From Candidatus Cloacimonadota bacterium (lineage in GTDB: Bacteria > Cloacimonadota > Cloacimonadia > Cloacimonadales > Cloacimonadaceae): 64,000 nt of DNA. The DNA is taken from positions 1 to 64,000 of the forward strand of contig JALOBT010000004.1 in NCBI GenBank assembly GCA_023228125.1, in the 5' to 3' direction. The notes under the pieces were generated by a model. That model made no database searches and had not been told where the DNA came from. It saw nothing but the letters and a program-made list of their open reading frames with translations. Position numbers and translations under genes: made by a program. Every line of letters begins with the position of its first letter. The first letter of the stretch is position 1. This document shows, piece after piece, positions 42,993 through 52,600 of the stretch.

Positions 42993-43658
42993 ATGAAGAA
43001 CCTCTTGCAAATAGACATTAAACGTCTGCATTATGGGGATAAAACCCTGGCCAGGGACATTAAACTGGAGGTGGGACACAAAGAGCGGATCCTCATCGTG
43101 GGCGCTACCGGCACGGGTAAAAGCTCGCTGCTGAACACCCTGAACCTGATGAATCAGAGCTATGAAGGGCAGATATTGTTTGAAGGACGCCCGCTAACGG
43201 AATACCACCCTCACGAACTGCGCGCTCGCATCTCTATGGTGATGCAGGAGACCTTTTTGGGAGTAGGGACGGTGCAGGAAATTCTGGATGAACCGCTGGC
43301 TTATTGCGCCCAGAGGAACGTGGATCTTTCTGACCGCAAAGAGCTAATCTATAGGCTGTTAGAGAATTTCAAGCTCTCCCCGGACTATTTGGGGCAAAAG
43401 AGCAGCCAGCTTTCCGGAGGAGAAAAGCAGCGCATTGGCCTCATCCGCACTCTGCTGCTGAGGCCGGATATTCTGCTGCTGGATGAGATCTCCTCCGCTC
43501 TGGATCAAAAGACCTCGGGCATCATCTCGGATAGCATCTTTGGCCATTATCCCGGCACGGTGATCGCGATCTCGCATGATCCGCTCTGGCATGAACGCTG
43601 GAATCGTACCTGGCGTTTGGAAGGCGGCAAATTGATTGATAATGGTGGAGTAAAATAA
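42993..43658 (+). CDS. fetA: ABC transporter ATPase, FetA/YbbL-like
   Basis: 221 residues with Walker A GATGTGKSS, signature LSGGEKQRIG, Walker B ILLLDEISSALD and an H-loop AISHDPLWHERW. The short size and the partner gene (FetB-type permease, overlapping by one base) identify the FetAB family. In E. coli FetAB exports iron and protects against oxidative stress; metal specificity here is inferred from the family. Confidence 0.8.
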   Translation: MKNLLQIDIKRLHYGDKTLARDIKLEVGHKERILIVGATGTGKSSLLNTLNLMNQSYEGQILFEGRPLTEYHPHELRARISMVMQETFLGVGTVQEILDEPLAYCAQRNVDLSDRKELIYRLLENFKLSPDYLGQKSSQLSGGEKQRIGLIRTLLLRPDILLLDEISSALDQKTSGIISDSIFGHYPGTVIAISHDPLWHERWNRTWRLEGGKLIDNGGVK

Positions 43659-44428
43659 TGGATATCAGCTATTTGGGAGTGGCCCTCGGCCTGGTCTTAC
43701 TGCTTTATCCCTTCTTGATCTTTGCGCATTTGAAGATCAAGCTTAGCCGTCAGCTCTTTATCTCCATCAGCCGCATGATCCTGCAGCTCAGCCTCGTGGG
43801 CATCTGGCTGGAGTTTCTCTTCAATCAAAAGCTCTGGTGGCTCACCCTGCTCTGGATGCTGGTGATGATCTTGACGGCGATCTTTACCATCAAAGGCCGC
43901 CTGAGATTTCAACGTAAAATCCTGCTGCCGGTGATCACTACAGCCCTTTTTACCAGCGGCATTATCGTGATGCCCTGGGTCTTGATCATGATCGTGAAAC
44001 CGCAGCCGCTCTATGATCCCATGTACGTTATTCCCATCTACGGCATGATCCTGGGCAATAGTATGAATAGCTGTGCGCTGGTTTTGGAACGCTTTGAAAG
44101 TGGTCTGGCGGATAACTGGCAGGCCTATTTTACCCGCATCTCTCTGGGTGCCAATCTCTGGGAAGGAGTGCTGCCCCCTTTTCGTAAAGCCCTGCATTCT
44201 GCGTTACTTCCGCAATTGCTCAATACCGCTTCCATGGGCCTCGTCAGCCTGCCGGGGATGATGACTGGGCAGATCTTGGGAGGAGCCAGCCCTCTGGTGG
44301 CCATCAAATATCAGATGATGATCATGTTTGCGATCTTCTCCGCCGCCACTATTACGGACTATGTAGCCATCCGGCTTTATATCGTAAAACGCTTTGACAA
44401 ATACTATCTGCCCAAAGGTGAAAGATGA
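43658..44428 (+). CDS. fetB: FetB/YbbM-like permease
   Basis: 256 residues with six to seven hydrophobic segments and the family motifs YVIPIYGMILGNSMNSCAL and TASMGLVSLPGMMTGQILGG. It is the membrane partner of the ATPase upstream; its ATG overlaps the stop codon of that gene (TAATG). Together they should form a small ABC exporter in the inner membrane, probably for iron. Confidence 0.85.
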   Translation: MDISYLGVALGLVLLLYPFLIFAHLKIKLSRQLFISISRMILQLSLVGIWLEFLFNQKLWWLTLLWMLVMILTAIFTIKGRLRFQRKILLPVITTALFTSGIIVMPWVLIMIVKPQPLYDPMYVIPIYGMILGNSMNSCALVLERFESGLADNWQAYFTRISLGANLWEGVLPPFRKALHSALLPQLLNTASMGLVSLPGMMTGQILGGASPLVAIKYQMMIMFAIFSAATITDYVAIRLYIVKRFDKYYLPKGER

Positions 44429-44480
44429 GAGCCTGGGCGGGTAATCTCTGTTCTTGCTGAACACAAAGGATAATATTTAG

Positions 44481-45299
44481 ATGTTGTATCTCGCACTCAG
44501 TGTGCTCTGTTCGGTGCTCATTGCGAATTTCCTGATGGTCGTAGGCCGGAAGGGCGATCTCAGTATGCTGCCTATCTTTTTGGGGAATTACTTTGTGGCT
44601 TCCCTCAGCGGAGCTCTCAGCATGAAAAGCGCACCGGCTATGGCTACCGGCTTTGATCTGGGCTTTGGCCTCATTATCGGAGCTTTCTTTTTGGGTGGCT
44701 TCTGGATCTATCAAAAGAGCATCGTAGCCAATGGTTTATCCCTATCGGTGGGGGCGATGCGCATCTCCATGATCCTGCCCATACTGATCTCGCTGATCTG
44801 GTTTGGGGAGCAATTGGGCCCTCTCAATCTACTGGGGATCATCCTGGGAATCGCTGCCTTCAGTCTGGGTGCGGATCCCAAAGCCTTGCGGAACTTCCTG
44901 TGGATCATAGCTTTGTTTGCCGTATCCGGCCTCAGCGATGCCAGCATGAAGATCTTCAAAGAGCTGGGCAGCGGCAATGAACAGTTCTTTGTCTATCTCA
45001 TCTTTAGCTCGGCCTTTGTTTATACTCTGATTGCGATTCTGATCTCCAAGCTGCGCTTTTCACCCAAATATCTTTTATACGGATTTGCGCTGGGACTGCC
45101 AAATCGCTATTCCACCGTCTTCTTCCTCAAGTCTTTGGACACTATTCCTGCGGCGATAGCCTATCCGCTCCTGGCTGTTACCATCGTCATCATGAGCATC
45201 ATCAGCGATATCCTGTTTTGGAAGAAGCGTCCGGTGGGCAAGGATTATATCCTCTGGCTGCTGCTGATTCTGAGTCTGATCCTGCTGAATATCACGTAG
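44481..45299 (+). CDS. DMT/EamA-like transporter
   Basis: 272 residues with about ten hydrophobic segments and an EamA-like pattern (LIWFGEQLGPLNLLGIILGIAAF; AIAYPLLAVTIVIMSIISDILFW at the end of the second half). The family exports metabolites or amino acids across the inner membrane. AAAGGATAATATTT precedes the ATG. It lies 52 bases after fetB and closes the rightward run. The substrate is not determined. Confidence 0.75.
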   Translation: MLYLALSVLCSVLIANFLMVVGRKGDLSMLPIFLGNYFVASLSGALSMKSAPAMATGFDLGFGLIIGAFFLGGFWIYQKSIVANGLSLSVGAMRISMILPILISLIWFGEQLGPLNLLGIILGIAAFSLGADPKALRNFLWIIALFAVSGLSDASMKIFKELGSGNEQFFVYLIFSSAFVYTLIAILISKLRFSPKYLLYGFALGLPNRYSTVFFLKSLDTIPAAIAYPLLAVTIVIMSIISDILFWKKRPVGKDYILWLLLILSLILLNIT

Positions 45300-45600
45300 C
45301 GCTGGCTTCAGCCGGCCGTTTAATCAGCTTTAGCTGGTGCGTGTAGTATAAAGGATAGTCACACGGATTAGACGGATCAAACGGATTTACACGGATTAAG
45401 CAGCATAAGCTAATGCATAGGGCGGGGGGCTGCTGGATTGCAGGCGTCTCGTCTGCAGAGCACGGGACCTGCTCCCTTTTACTACGGCTCTACGCAAATC
45501 GAGCTTGTGATTAACTTTCTCTAAGACCTCCGGTCTTACTGGACACGAGACGTATCCAATCCAGCAACACGCCAGCGTGCAGCGCTGGTTTCATCCAGAC
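45300..45600. repeat. Non-coding dispersed repeats
   Basis: The stretch from about 45299 to 45400 (CGCTGGCTTCAGCCGGCCG, GGTGCGTGTAGTA, TCACACGGATTAGACGGATC, AAACGGATTTACACGGATT) has a close copy at about 56440-56540 and partial copies at 48419-48470 and 11905-11970. The stretch 45431-45480 (GGATTGCAGGCGTCTCGTCT, GCAGAGCACGGGACCTGCTC) is a copy of 30333-30380. 45510-45570 resembles the tandem repeat at 30.4 kb. No gene is present. Confidence 0.65.
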
Positions 45601-45605
45601 AAAAG

Positions 45606-45639
45606 AAAAACCGCACTCTGGAAACCAGGTGCGGTTTAA
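45606..45639 (-). terminator. Terminator of the tRNA operon
   Basis: Read leftward: AAACCGCAC, CTGG, loop, CCAG, one unpaired base, GTGCGGTTT, followed by a T-rich run (TTCTTTTG). It lies directly past the His tRNA gene and fits a rho-independent terminator for the four-tRNA transcript. Confidence 0.8.
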
Positions 45640-45646
45640 GATCAAA

Positions 45647-45722
45647 TGGGGTGGATGACGGGGCTCGAACCCGCAACGACTGGAACCACAATCCAGCGCT
45701 CTGCCATTGAACTACATCCACC
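45647..45722 (-). tRNA. tRNA-His (GUG)
   Basis: Cloverleaf on the minus strand with anticodon GTG in loop ATTGTGGT. The acceptor GTGGATG/CATCCAC and the 3' CCA are encoded. The base before position 1 is G, facing a C at the discriminator: the G-1:C73 pair required by HisRS. Confidence 0.95.
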
Positions 45723-45753
45723 ACAATACTTTATGGGGGGAACAATATTAAGC

Positions 45754-45830
45754 TGGCACGCCAGAAGGGATTCGAACCCCTGACCCGCAGCTTAGAAGGC
45801 TGCTGCTCTATCCTACTGAGCTACTGGCGC
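45754..45830 (-). tRNA. tRNA-Arg (UCU)
   Basis: Minus-strand cloverleaf: acceptor GCGCCAG, D-arm with AGCTCAGTAGGATAGAGC, anticodon loop CTTCTAA (TCT), T-arm GGTTCGAATCC and encoded CCA. It reads AGA/AGG codons. Confidence 0.95.
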
Positions 45831-45838
45831 AATTAAAG

Positions 45839-45916
45839 TGGTAGCGGCGCAGGGATTTGAACCCCGGACCTACGGATTATGATTCCGACGCTCTAACCAG
45901 ACTGAGCTACACCGCC
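45839..45916 (-). tRNA. tRNA (CAU): elongator Met or Ile2
   Basis: Minus-strand cloverleaf with acceptor GGCGGTG, D-arm TAGCTCAGTCTGGTTAGAGC, anticodon loop ATCATAA (CAT), T-arm GGGTTCAAATCCC and CCA. It lacks the initiator GGG:CCC anticodon stem. Elongator Met and lysidine-modified Ile2 both have CAU genes and cannot be separated with certainty by eye. Confidence 0.93.
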
Positions 45917-45964
45917 ACACTGCTATAAAAAAAACGAGTAGAAACTCGTTTTGTTATTAGAAAA

Positions 45965-46040
<76 letters not shown>

Positions 46041-46157
46041 TCATATGTATAGCCAGATTCTCAGACTCAGCTATTCTGTCAAGATAATTCTTTGGCACTT
46101 TTGGAAAAATCCCCGCTTTGCTAAGTAGTAAAAGGGATATATAGAGCTATAGCCCGC

Positions 46158-46898
46158 TTAGATCTCTTTGGCATCCTCTCCATAGATGGCTTTGAATCTC
46201 TCCTTATCGATCTGGGTGGGCAAGCCTTCAAAGGCCTTGATCCCATCCTTTAGAGCCAATACCCGGCTGCCATAGCGACGCGCCAGGGACAGGAAATGCA
46301 GAGAGCAAATCACGGCAATGCCGTCTTGATTGATCTTGGCCAAATACTGCATGATGGAATCCGCTGTGGCGGGGTCCAGGCTGGCCACCGGCTCATCAGC
46401 GAGGATGATTCTGGGTTCCTGCATCAAAGCCCGGGCGATAGCCACCCGCTGCTGTTGACCTCCGGAGAGCTGCTTCACCTGTTTATTGGCAAAATCCTGC
46501 AAACCCACCCGCTGCAGATTGAAGAGTGCAGAATCCATTTCCTGTTTCGTAAAAGCAGAGCCGAGGCCATGATAGCCCAGCCTGCCGGTGAGCACATTGG
46601 TGAGCACGGTGAGGTTTTTGACCAGGTTAAACTGCTGAAAGATCATGGCGATATTGCGCCGGTATTGCCGGAGCTGGGCACCCTTCAGATCGATGATGGA
46701 TTTGCCTTCAAAGAGCACATCGCCGCGTGTGGGCTCGATCAAACGGTTGATACATCTGAGCAGGGTGGATTTACCGCTTCCGGAAAGCCCCAACAGGATG
46801 ATAAAATCCTGTTCTTGCATGTCAAAGGATAGACCATTTACGGCATAGCTTTGACCGTCGTAGCTTTTGTAAAGCTCTTTTACTGCGAGAATACTCAA
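46158..46898 (-). CDS. phnC: Phosphonate-type ABC transporter ATPase (PhnC-like)
   Basis: 246 residues: Walker A GLSGSGKST, Q-loop MIFQQFNLVKNLTVLTNVLTG (the PhnC pattern), signature LSGGQQQRVAIARAL and Walker B ILADEPVASLDP. It energises uptake of phosphonate, phosphite or related anions. The start is TTG with AAAGGA upstream, overlapping the end region of phnD. The normal third gene, permease phnE, does not follow: tRNA genes do. Confidence 0.87.
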   Translation of the reverse strand: MSILAVKELYKSYDGQSYAVNGLSFDMQEQDFIILLGLSGSGKSTLLRCINRLIEPTRGDVLFEGKSIIDLKGAQLRQYRRNIAMIFQQFNLVKNLTVLTNVLTGRLGYHGLGSAFTKQEMDSALFNLQRVGLQDFANKQVKQLSGGQQQRVAIARALMQEPRIILADEPVASLDPATADSIMQYLAKINQDGIAVICSLHFLSLARRYGSRVLALKDGIKAFEGLPTQIDKERFKAIYGEDAKEI

Positions 46899-46912
46899 GA
46901 TCTGTATATCCT

Positions 46913-47845
46913 TTAGTCCAGCATGCTTTCGGGGTCCATGTCCATGGCTTTCAATGCCGTGCGCACCACATCATAATCCGCATCTGTAGCATAATCCAGC
47001 CCATCCACGTCATACAGGGATTTCAAAGTCTGCTGTCCTTCCTGTCTTTGGCCAAAGTCGTAAAGTGCATTAACCACCTTTTGCTCCAGGTCTTGGGGCA
47101 GGTTTTTGCGGAAGGTAACCGTATCGTTCGGAATCCAATCTGTAAAGCCGATTATACGTATTTTTTCAAAGATGTCATTATGAGTTTCAAAGAGCTTTTC
47201 GCGGGCGTCCATGGGCACTCCGGATTCGTTCACGGGACTCCAGTAAGAGCAAGCCACATCAGCCCGGCCGCTATAAACTGCCAAAATAGCCTGCGGATGT
47301 CCTCCGGCAAAGATATGGTCTTTGGGCACGATGCCATTTACTTTTAATATCGCAGAAGGGTAGATGTAGCCAGAGGCGGAAGCGGCATCGGTATAGGCGA
47401 TGATCCGGCCCTGGATATCCTGAATATCCTGAATCTCGTCTTTCAGGGCGACAAACTGTCCGCGGTAGTTCTTCAGGCCGTTGCGCACTGTCATGAGGCG
47501 AACATTGGCGTTATACTTCTGATGCGCCAGCACATAGGCATAAGTAGGCAGCCAGGCGATATCAGCCTGATAACTGCCCATGGCTTCGATCACCGCGGCA
47601 TAACTGGTGGGCACGGCAACCTTGAAATAGTATCCGGTAGCCTCGTGCAAAGCCTTGGCAATCGCCTCACCGCTGGCCACCACTTTCCCGGCCTCCAAAG
47701 AAGGCACAAAATACATCTTGATCGGCTTTTGCCGGCTGCCCAGCTTCTTATTGGCTTTGGCTATGCGGGTATCTTCACTTTGGCAGGCCATCAGGCTGAT
47801 CAGGATCAGACATAGGGCTATCATTATTCTTTTCATTGGCACCAT
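46913..47845 (-). CDS. phnD: Phosphate/phosphonate-binding lipoprotein (PhnD-like)
   Basis: 310 residues. A lipoprotein signal (MKRIMIALCLILISLMAC, lipobox LMAC) anchors it to the membrane. The mature part is a PhnD-type periplasmic binding fold: FVPSLEAGKVVASGEAIAKAL, WLPTYAYVLAHQ, YTDAASASGYIYPSAIL and ADVACSYWSPVNESG. It lies 15 bases before phnC. ATG 47845 or 47836 are both possible. The ligand could be phosphonate, phosphite or another small anion. Confidence 0.87.
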   Translation of the reverse strand: MVPMKRIMIALCLILISLMACQSEDTRIAKANKKLGSRQKPIKMYFVPSLEAGKVVASGEAIAKALHEATGYYFKVAVPTSYAAVIEAMGSYQADIAWLPTYAYVLAHQKYNANVRLMTVRNGLKNYRGQFVALKDEIQDIQDIQGRIIAYTDAASASGYIYPSAILKVNGIVPKDHIFAGGHPQAILAVYSGRADVACSYWSPVNESGVPMDAREKLFETHNDIFEKIRIIGFTDWIPNDTVTFRKNLPQDLEQKVVNALYDFGQRQEGQQTLKSLYDVDGLDYATDADYDVVRTALKAMDMDPESMLD

Positions 47846-48058
47846 CTACTCCATGATTTTATTCATTACCTCGCATAATCTGAAGAGCTGAAAAATGGTC
47901 AAGCAAAATCTGGTAAAGCATAGCCCGCAGCTTTTCGAGACTGTTCCATTCCTCTCCCCAAGTCCTGCATATATGGGTTGTAGGGGTTTTGGGCGAAAAC
48001 CCAAGTCCTGCCTATGAATGATGATGATAAAACACAGATCGGGCGGATCGTGTGAGTC

Positions 48059-48123
48059 TTGGAGTTCAAAGTGCCTAAGATAACTATCAATTTACCATAA
48101 GCTTAGCGGCACCTTGGACTTCA
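48059..48123 (+). repeat. GGAGTTC hairpin family, copy 3
   Basis: Nearly identical to copy 1, including the loop and the preceding TGTGAGTC. The right arm GGCACCTTGGACTTCA has a single change relative to copy 1. Confidence 0.8.
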
Positions 48124-48135
48124 TGCGGCAAAGAG

Positions 48136-48325
48136 AGTCTTTTTCATCCCCCATCCCCCGGATAAACCAGCATTCTGGGCTCCTCCTTACTCATTTGAGC
48201 CACTTGATCATATCTTTATCTACCCTTAATCAAGCGTTAACTATTAACGCTTGATTAAGGGTAGATAAAGACATGATCGACGCCTTGGAAAGAGGGAGAA
48301 GGGATCAAATACATAGGATTTGCTA
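48136..48325. repeat. Long palindrome element P2
   Basis: The 35-base arms (48206-48240 and 48244-48278) around loop CTA match those of P1 at 5915-5987 except for one base in the left arm and the loop. The right flank GACGCC, GAGGGAGAAGGGATCAAAT and AGGATTTGC, and the left flank GATAAACCAGCATTCT and CTCATTTGA, are shared in reverse complement with P3 at 29731-29836. No U-tract and no ORF. Confidence 0.85.
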
Positions 48326-48326
48326 T

Positions 48327-48374
48327 TTAACGACACCATTTAACGACACTATTGGCGACACTATCTAACGCCAC
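48327..48374. repeat. Tandem repeat TTAACGACACYA
   Basis: Four degenerate units of about 12-13 bases (TTTAACGACACC, TTTAACGACACT, TTGGCGACACT, TCTAACGCCAC) right after the palindrome element, in the same relative place as the tracts beside P1 and P3. Confidence 0.7.
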
Positions 48375-48492
48375 AGGAACATTCACTTTTACTTCGATAT
48401 CTTGGTGCACAAGAGCATCGTAACGCTGGATTTATCCGGCCGTTCCATCAGCTTCAGCTGGTGCGTATCCAAACTTTGTACTGCTCCTGCTG

Positions 48493-48561
48493 TTTGAAGT
48501 CCAAGCCGGCAGTATAATTAACTGTAAATGCTTAGTTTATCAAGCCGGCTTGAACTCCAAA
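48493..48561 (-). repeat. GGAGTTC hairpin family, copy 4
   Basis: On the minus strand the arms are TTTGGAGTTCAAGCCGGC and GCCGGCTTGGACTTCAAA, all paired with two G-T wobbles. The 33-base loop is shared almost base for base with copy 6. Confidence 0.8.
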
Positions 48562-48595
48562 AAGCCGTTTGTATGGAGTTCAAAGCGCCGTTAGT

Positions 48596-48661
48596 ATGGA
48601 GTTCAAAGAGCCTTTCCTGGTTTCGAAATATCCAATTATTTTGGGGCTCTTTGGACTTCAT
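48596..48661 (+). repeat. GGAGTTC hairpin family, copy 5
   Basis: Arms ATGGAGTTCAAAGAGCC and GGCTCTTTGGACTTCAT pair over 17 positions with two G-T wobbles. The inner stem AGAGCC/GGCTCT replaces AGTGCC/GGCACT of copy 1, so both sides changed together. A half copy (GTATGGAGTTCAAAG) lies just upstream at 48571. Confidence 0.8.
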
Positions 48662-48705
48662 ATGGAACTGCTCTGCTGTTTGATTCCAAGCCACTGGTTC
48701 TGCTG

Positions 48706-48774
48706 TTTGAAGTCCAAACCGGCAGTATAATTAACTGTAACTGCATAGTTTATCAAGCCGGCTTGAACTCCAAA
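48706..48774 (-). repeat. GGAGTTC hairpin family, copy 6
   Basis: Near copy of 48493-48561: minus-strand arms TTTGGAGTTCAAGCCGGC and GCCGGTTTGGACTTCAAA with an added G-T wobble, and a loop differing at only a few bases. A half arm (TTGGAGTTCAAAG) follows at 48785. Confidence 0.8.
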
Positions 48775-49040
48775 AGCTCTTAGTTTGGAGTTCAAAGTTT
48801 CTTTTTCGATCTTGAGAATACTGTGCTGCTCTATCACAGCTCTTGCCTGTGTATGGCTCAGAACTTCGTATTGGGTGGCTCAAAATCAGTGGAGGGGTGG
48901 CTCAACTTGGGTGGACAGCATGGCTCCTTGGAGCACAATATGCAATATATTATTGACTATAATTATCGTCCATTTAAGGGCATCTCAAAGCTCGTATTTG
49001 AACGCATAATTCTGGACGAGGAAAATGCTGTTGCTATTGT

Positions 49041-49280
49041 CGCTTGAAGTCCAAAGTGCCGCTAAGCTTATGGTAAATTGATAGTTATCTTAGGCACTTT
49101 GAAGTCCAAGACTCACAGCTTTCAGGTAAACGACACAGGAACATTCACTGTTTTGCATGATAAACTATCCAAAGGCGCCATGTCAATTCTGAGGAATAAA
49201 TTGCAGGAAGGGTGCCTCGGCCACTTTTTAGACTAGAGAATCAGCTAAGTTATTGGAGAATAATCGAAACTTGTTGAACA
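49041..49280 (-). repeat. Long dispersed repeat, copy B
   Basis: Reverse complement of 29287-29525 with about a dozen differences by eye. It contains the seventh GGAGTTC-type hairpin at 49044-49109, here with TTGAAGTCC on both sides so that the outer arms are close to a perfect palindrome. Confidence 0.85.
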
Positions 49281-49648
49281 TTCTCGCTTTTCTTGAATAC
49301 ATCAAATCGCTGAACTTCTATCCCAAGCTTGCCGCTGGATATTTTGCGCTTGTGGATATTGATCGACTGAGCCTGAAGCTATAGAGCAGCCGTGCCTTAT
49401 GTCGGAATTAGCTCTTTTTTATCAGTTCAATTCAGAAGAAATCAGTTGACGAATTAACGGCCTTTTCATGTAATGTAATTAGTGAATTTTGCTCTTGCTA
49501 CAAAGGTAGTATTTGCTGCAAGATAAGCATATAGAGTGTTATACACAGATTGTTTTGGATCTTTTGATAACGGGGCGACAGATTCTTCTGTCACCCAATA
49601 ATTATAAGCTAAATTGATAAGACAATGCACATGATTCATGGAGGAATT

Positions 49649-52600
49649 ATGAAGAAACTATTTTTATTATTTACGCTCAGCCTGCTGCTGGTCAGCATGG
49701 CCTGGGGCGCATCAGCTGTTGTGACTCAAAGACCGAGCCATATTGACCTTAGCACTGCAACCTCAGAAAGTGCTGTGCTGATGACATTATCCGGATATAC
49801 TAGCAACGATGCCCGGTATAGGCTATACAACGGTGGAAACAATTATGATTGTTGGGATGAAGTAGGCGATGCCTATATCTCAAGCAATTCATACGCTGCA
49901 GGGCCACAGGTTCCTGGAACGCCTATTACAAGCTCAACATTTTGGATCTTGTCTCAGAGAGGCAATAACAATACACATGTAGCATCTTACCGGGATAGAC
50001 AGGGTCCAGGCTACGGATCAAACTACCAAACAGCCGCTTTGCCTGCAGCCACCAGTATCACTGCACCCTTTACTTTGTCAGGCACATTTTCTGGTAGCAA
50101 CGATGTGAAGCACGTGGTCTTGGGTTTTGACGGTGCCACATTGGTAACCGCAGCATCCACAGAGCTAAGTACTGGAACTTTCACTTTGACCGCTCCTACC
50201 GGAACCACCATCAGTAAGATCGAGATCCGCCAGGTGGACAATACCAGCCTTGGCAATCTCACAGGAACCTGGAGCGCAGCAGCTTCGGGAATTACCATAT
50301 CAGCAGGGAATATAACTGCTGCTCCTACATTTGATCCTCCGGCTGGCATTTATAGTACCACCCTCAATGTAAGCATCAGCAGCGAAACTCTCGGTGCGAC
50401 CATTCGCTATACTACCAATGGCACTGAACCCAGCAGCACCGTAGGCACCATCTACAACACGCCTATTGTGGTCTCTGCAAACACTACCATCAAGGCGATC
50501 GCCTACGCCGTTGGTTACGATCCCAGCTTTGTAAGCACTGCCGTGTATGAATATCCCACCGCGGTAAGTAATATAGCTGCTTTGAGAGCTGGTACTGCCG
50601 GTGGCACGGTCTATAAACTCACCGGTGAAGCTGTGCTTACCTATAAGAATGCTGCCCGCAATGTGAAATACATCCAGGATGCCACCGCCGCCATCGTAAT
50701 TGATGACGCCTCAGGTAAAATCTCGACGAACTATGACCTGTACGACGGCATTACCGGCATCACTGGTACCCTGAATGTGTACAACGGCCTGCTGCAATTC
50801 ATTCCTGTGGGCGATCCTGGTGCCGCTACTTCCATAAATAATGTCGTTACCCCCGAAATCCGCACTCTGAGTAGTCTCACCAGTGCAGATCAGGGCAAGC
50901 TGATCAAGGTGCAAGGCACTGCCATCACCCATGCCACTTACACGGATTTTCCTGCCACCGCCCAGAATCTTAATGCTGCCGATGCTACAGGCACCGTAAT
51001 CCTGAGAACCTTTGCCAATACGGATTATGCCAATACTCCCATCCCCGTAGTAGCGGTCGATCTCATCTCTCTCGTGGGTCAATTTGGCACCGATATGCAA
51101 GTGAGCCCGCGCTTCCTGAGCGATATCCAGTACACGGGCGGCGGCACACCTACCATTATCCTCAGCGGCACCATCGACCCCATGATCAATATTGCCGGTT
51201 TGCCTTCCGAGGAGTTTGGACAGTATAACTTAAGCGGAATAGACCTTACTCAAAACATCAGCGTTGCGGCTCCTGAACATTTCGAGGTTGCCAGCGATTT
51301 TGAAGGTCCCTTCAGCTCCACCCTTTCACTGAGTCCTGCCTTTGACGGAACGATCTACGTGCGTATCATTAGCGAAATAGTTGGCGAACACAGTGGTGAC
51401 ATCGTGCACAGCAGCTTCGGTGCTGCAAATGCTTCGATTCGCGCTACAGGAGAAACCATAGCTCCTGATGGTGAGATCACGGTGAATAGCACGATGACCG
51501 CTTTCTATCAGGAAATAGGTACACCTTCCGCCTCGCAAAGCTACAGCTTTACCAGCACAGGCCTCAGCCTGTCTACAGAAATCGCTGTGCCCGCACCCTT
51601 TGAGCTCTCTCAGAATGGTAGCAGTGCTTGGGCGCAAAGCATCAATGTCGCTTCCAACTACAACGGTTTGATCTACGTGCGGCTCAATGGCACTGAGTTT
51701 GGCGAATACACCGATATCGAAATTACCCATACCAATGCCAATGCCAGCCCCGTTAGCATCACCGTTTCTGGAACAGTTAACGTAGTTGCCGGCCCCGTGG
51801 AAAACCTCTTCTTCAGTGAATATATCGAAGGCTCCAGTAACAATAAAGCGATTGAAATCTTCAACGCTTCCGGTAGTGCAGTTGATCTGAGCCGCTACAA
51901 AGTGGAACTCTATAGCAATGGCTCTCTGACAGTGGGAAATACCCTGACATTAACCGGCATCCTTGCCGCTGGTGACGTATATGTAATCGCCAATGCCCAA
52001 GCTGCGCCAGAAATTCTGGCTGTGGCCGATGTTACATCCACCGTTACCTTCTTCAATGGTGATGATGCTTTGGCCCTGCGCTGCATCAATCCTGATACCA
52101 TCATCGACGTCTTTGGCGAGATCGGTGTCGATCCTGGCACGGGCTGGGCTGTGGCAGGCCTCACCAATGCTACCGTAGATCACACTCTCATCCGCAAGCC
52201 TACCGTAGTCAGCGGTAACATCGATTGGGCAGCCCAATTCGGTACAGACGTAAATAACAGCGAATGGATAGTGCAGGATATAGATTATTTCGATAATATT
52301 GGAATACATAACTTCGGTTCAGGACCGCAATACACTGCAGCACCTGTATTCGATCCAGTAGGCGGTACCTTTACTGAGACCACCAACGTTAGCCTCACTT
52401 GCAGCACCGAAAACTCTGTGATCAGGTACACTCTGGATGGTTCAGTGCCTACTACCGAAATCGGCACCATCTATGTCAGTGCCATCCCGATCACGGAAAC
52501 TACTACCATCAAGGCCATTGCCTATGCTACAGGCTTTGAACCCAGTGCTGTAGTCACCCATGAATATACCATAACCATTCAAGGTGATTCCCCATTCGTG

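Larger units (their letters stand above)
47846..49648. other. Repeat-rich non-coding region
   Basis: About 1.8 kb with no supported gene; short ORFs near 48785-49047 overlap repeats. It holds, left to right, a hairpin copy (48059), the palindrome element P2 (48136-48325), a 13-base tandem tract (48327-48374), three more hairpins (48493, 48596, 48706), a seventh hairpin inside the long repeat copy B (49041-49280), and then about 350 bases of AT-rich leader with no clear signal before the secreted protein gene. Confidence 0.6.

Noticed and set aside
48493..48774. Integron attC sites
   Set aside because: The hairpins lack the GTTRRRY/RYYYAAC core, occur in both orientations, and no cassette ORFs or integrase are present.
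48785..49047. Two short plus-strand ORFs of 74 codons
   Set aside because: They overlap repeat copies and each other, have no ribosome site and no recognisable composition of a gene.
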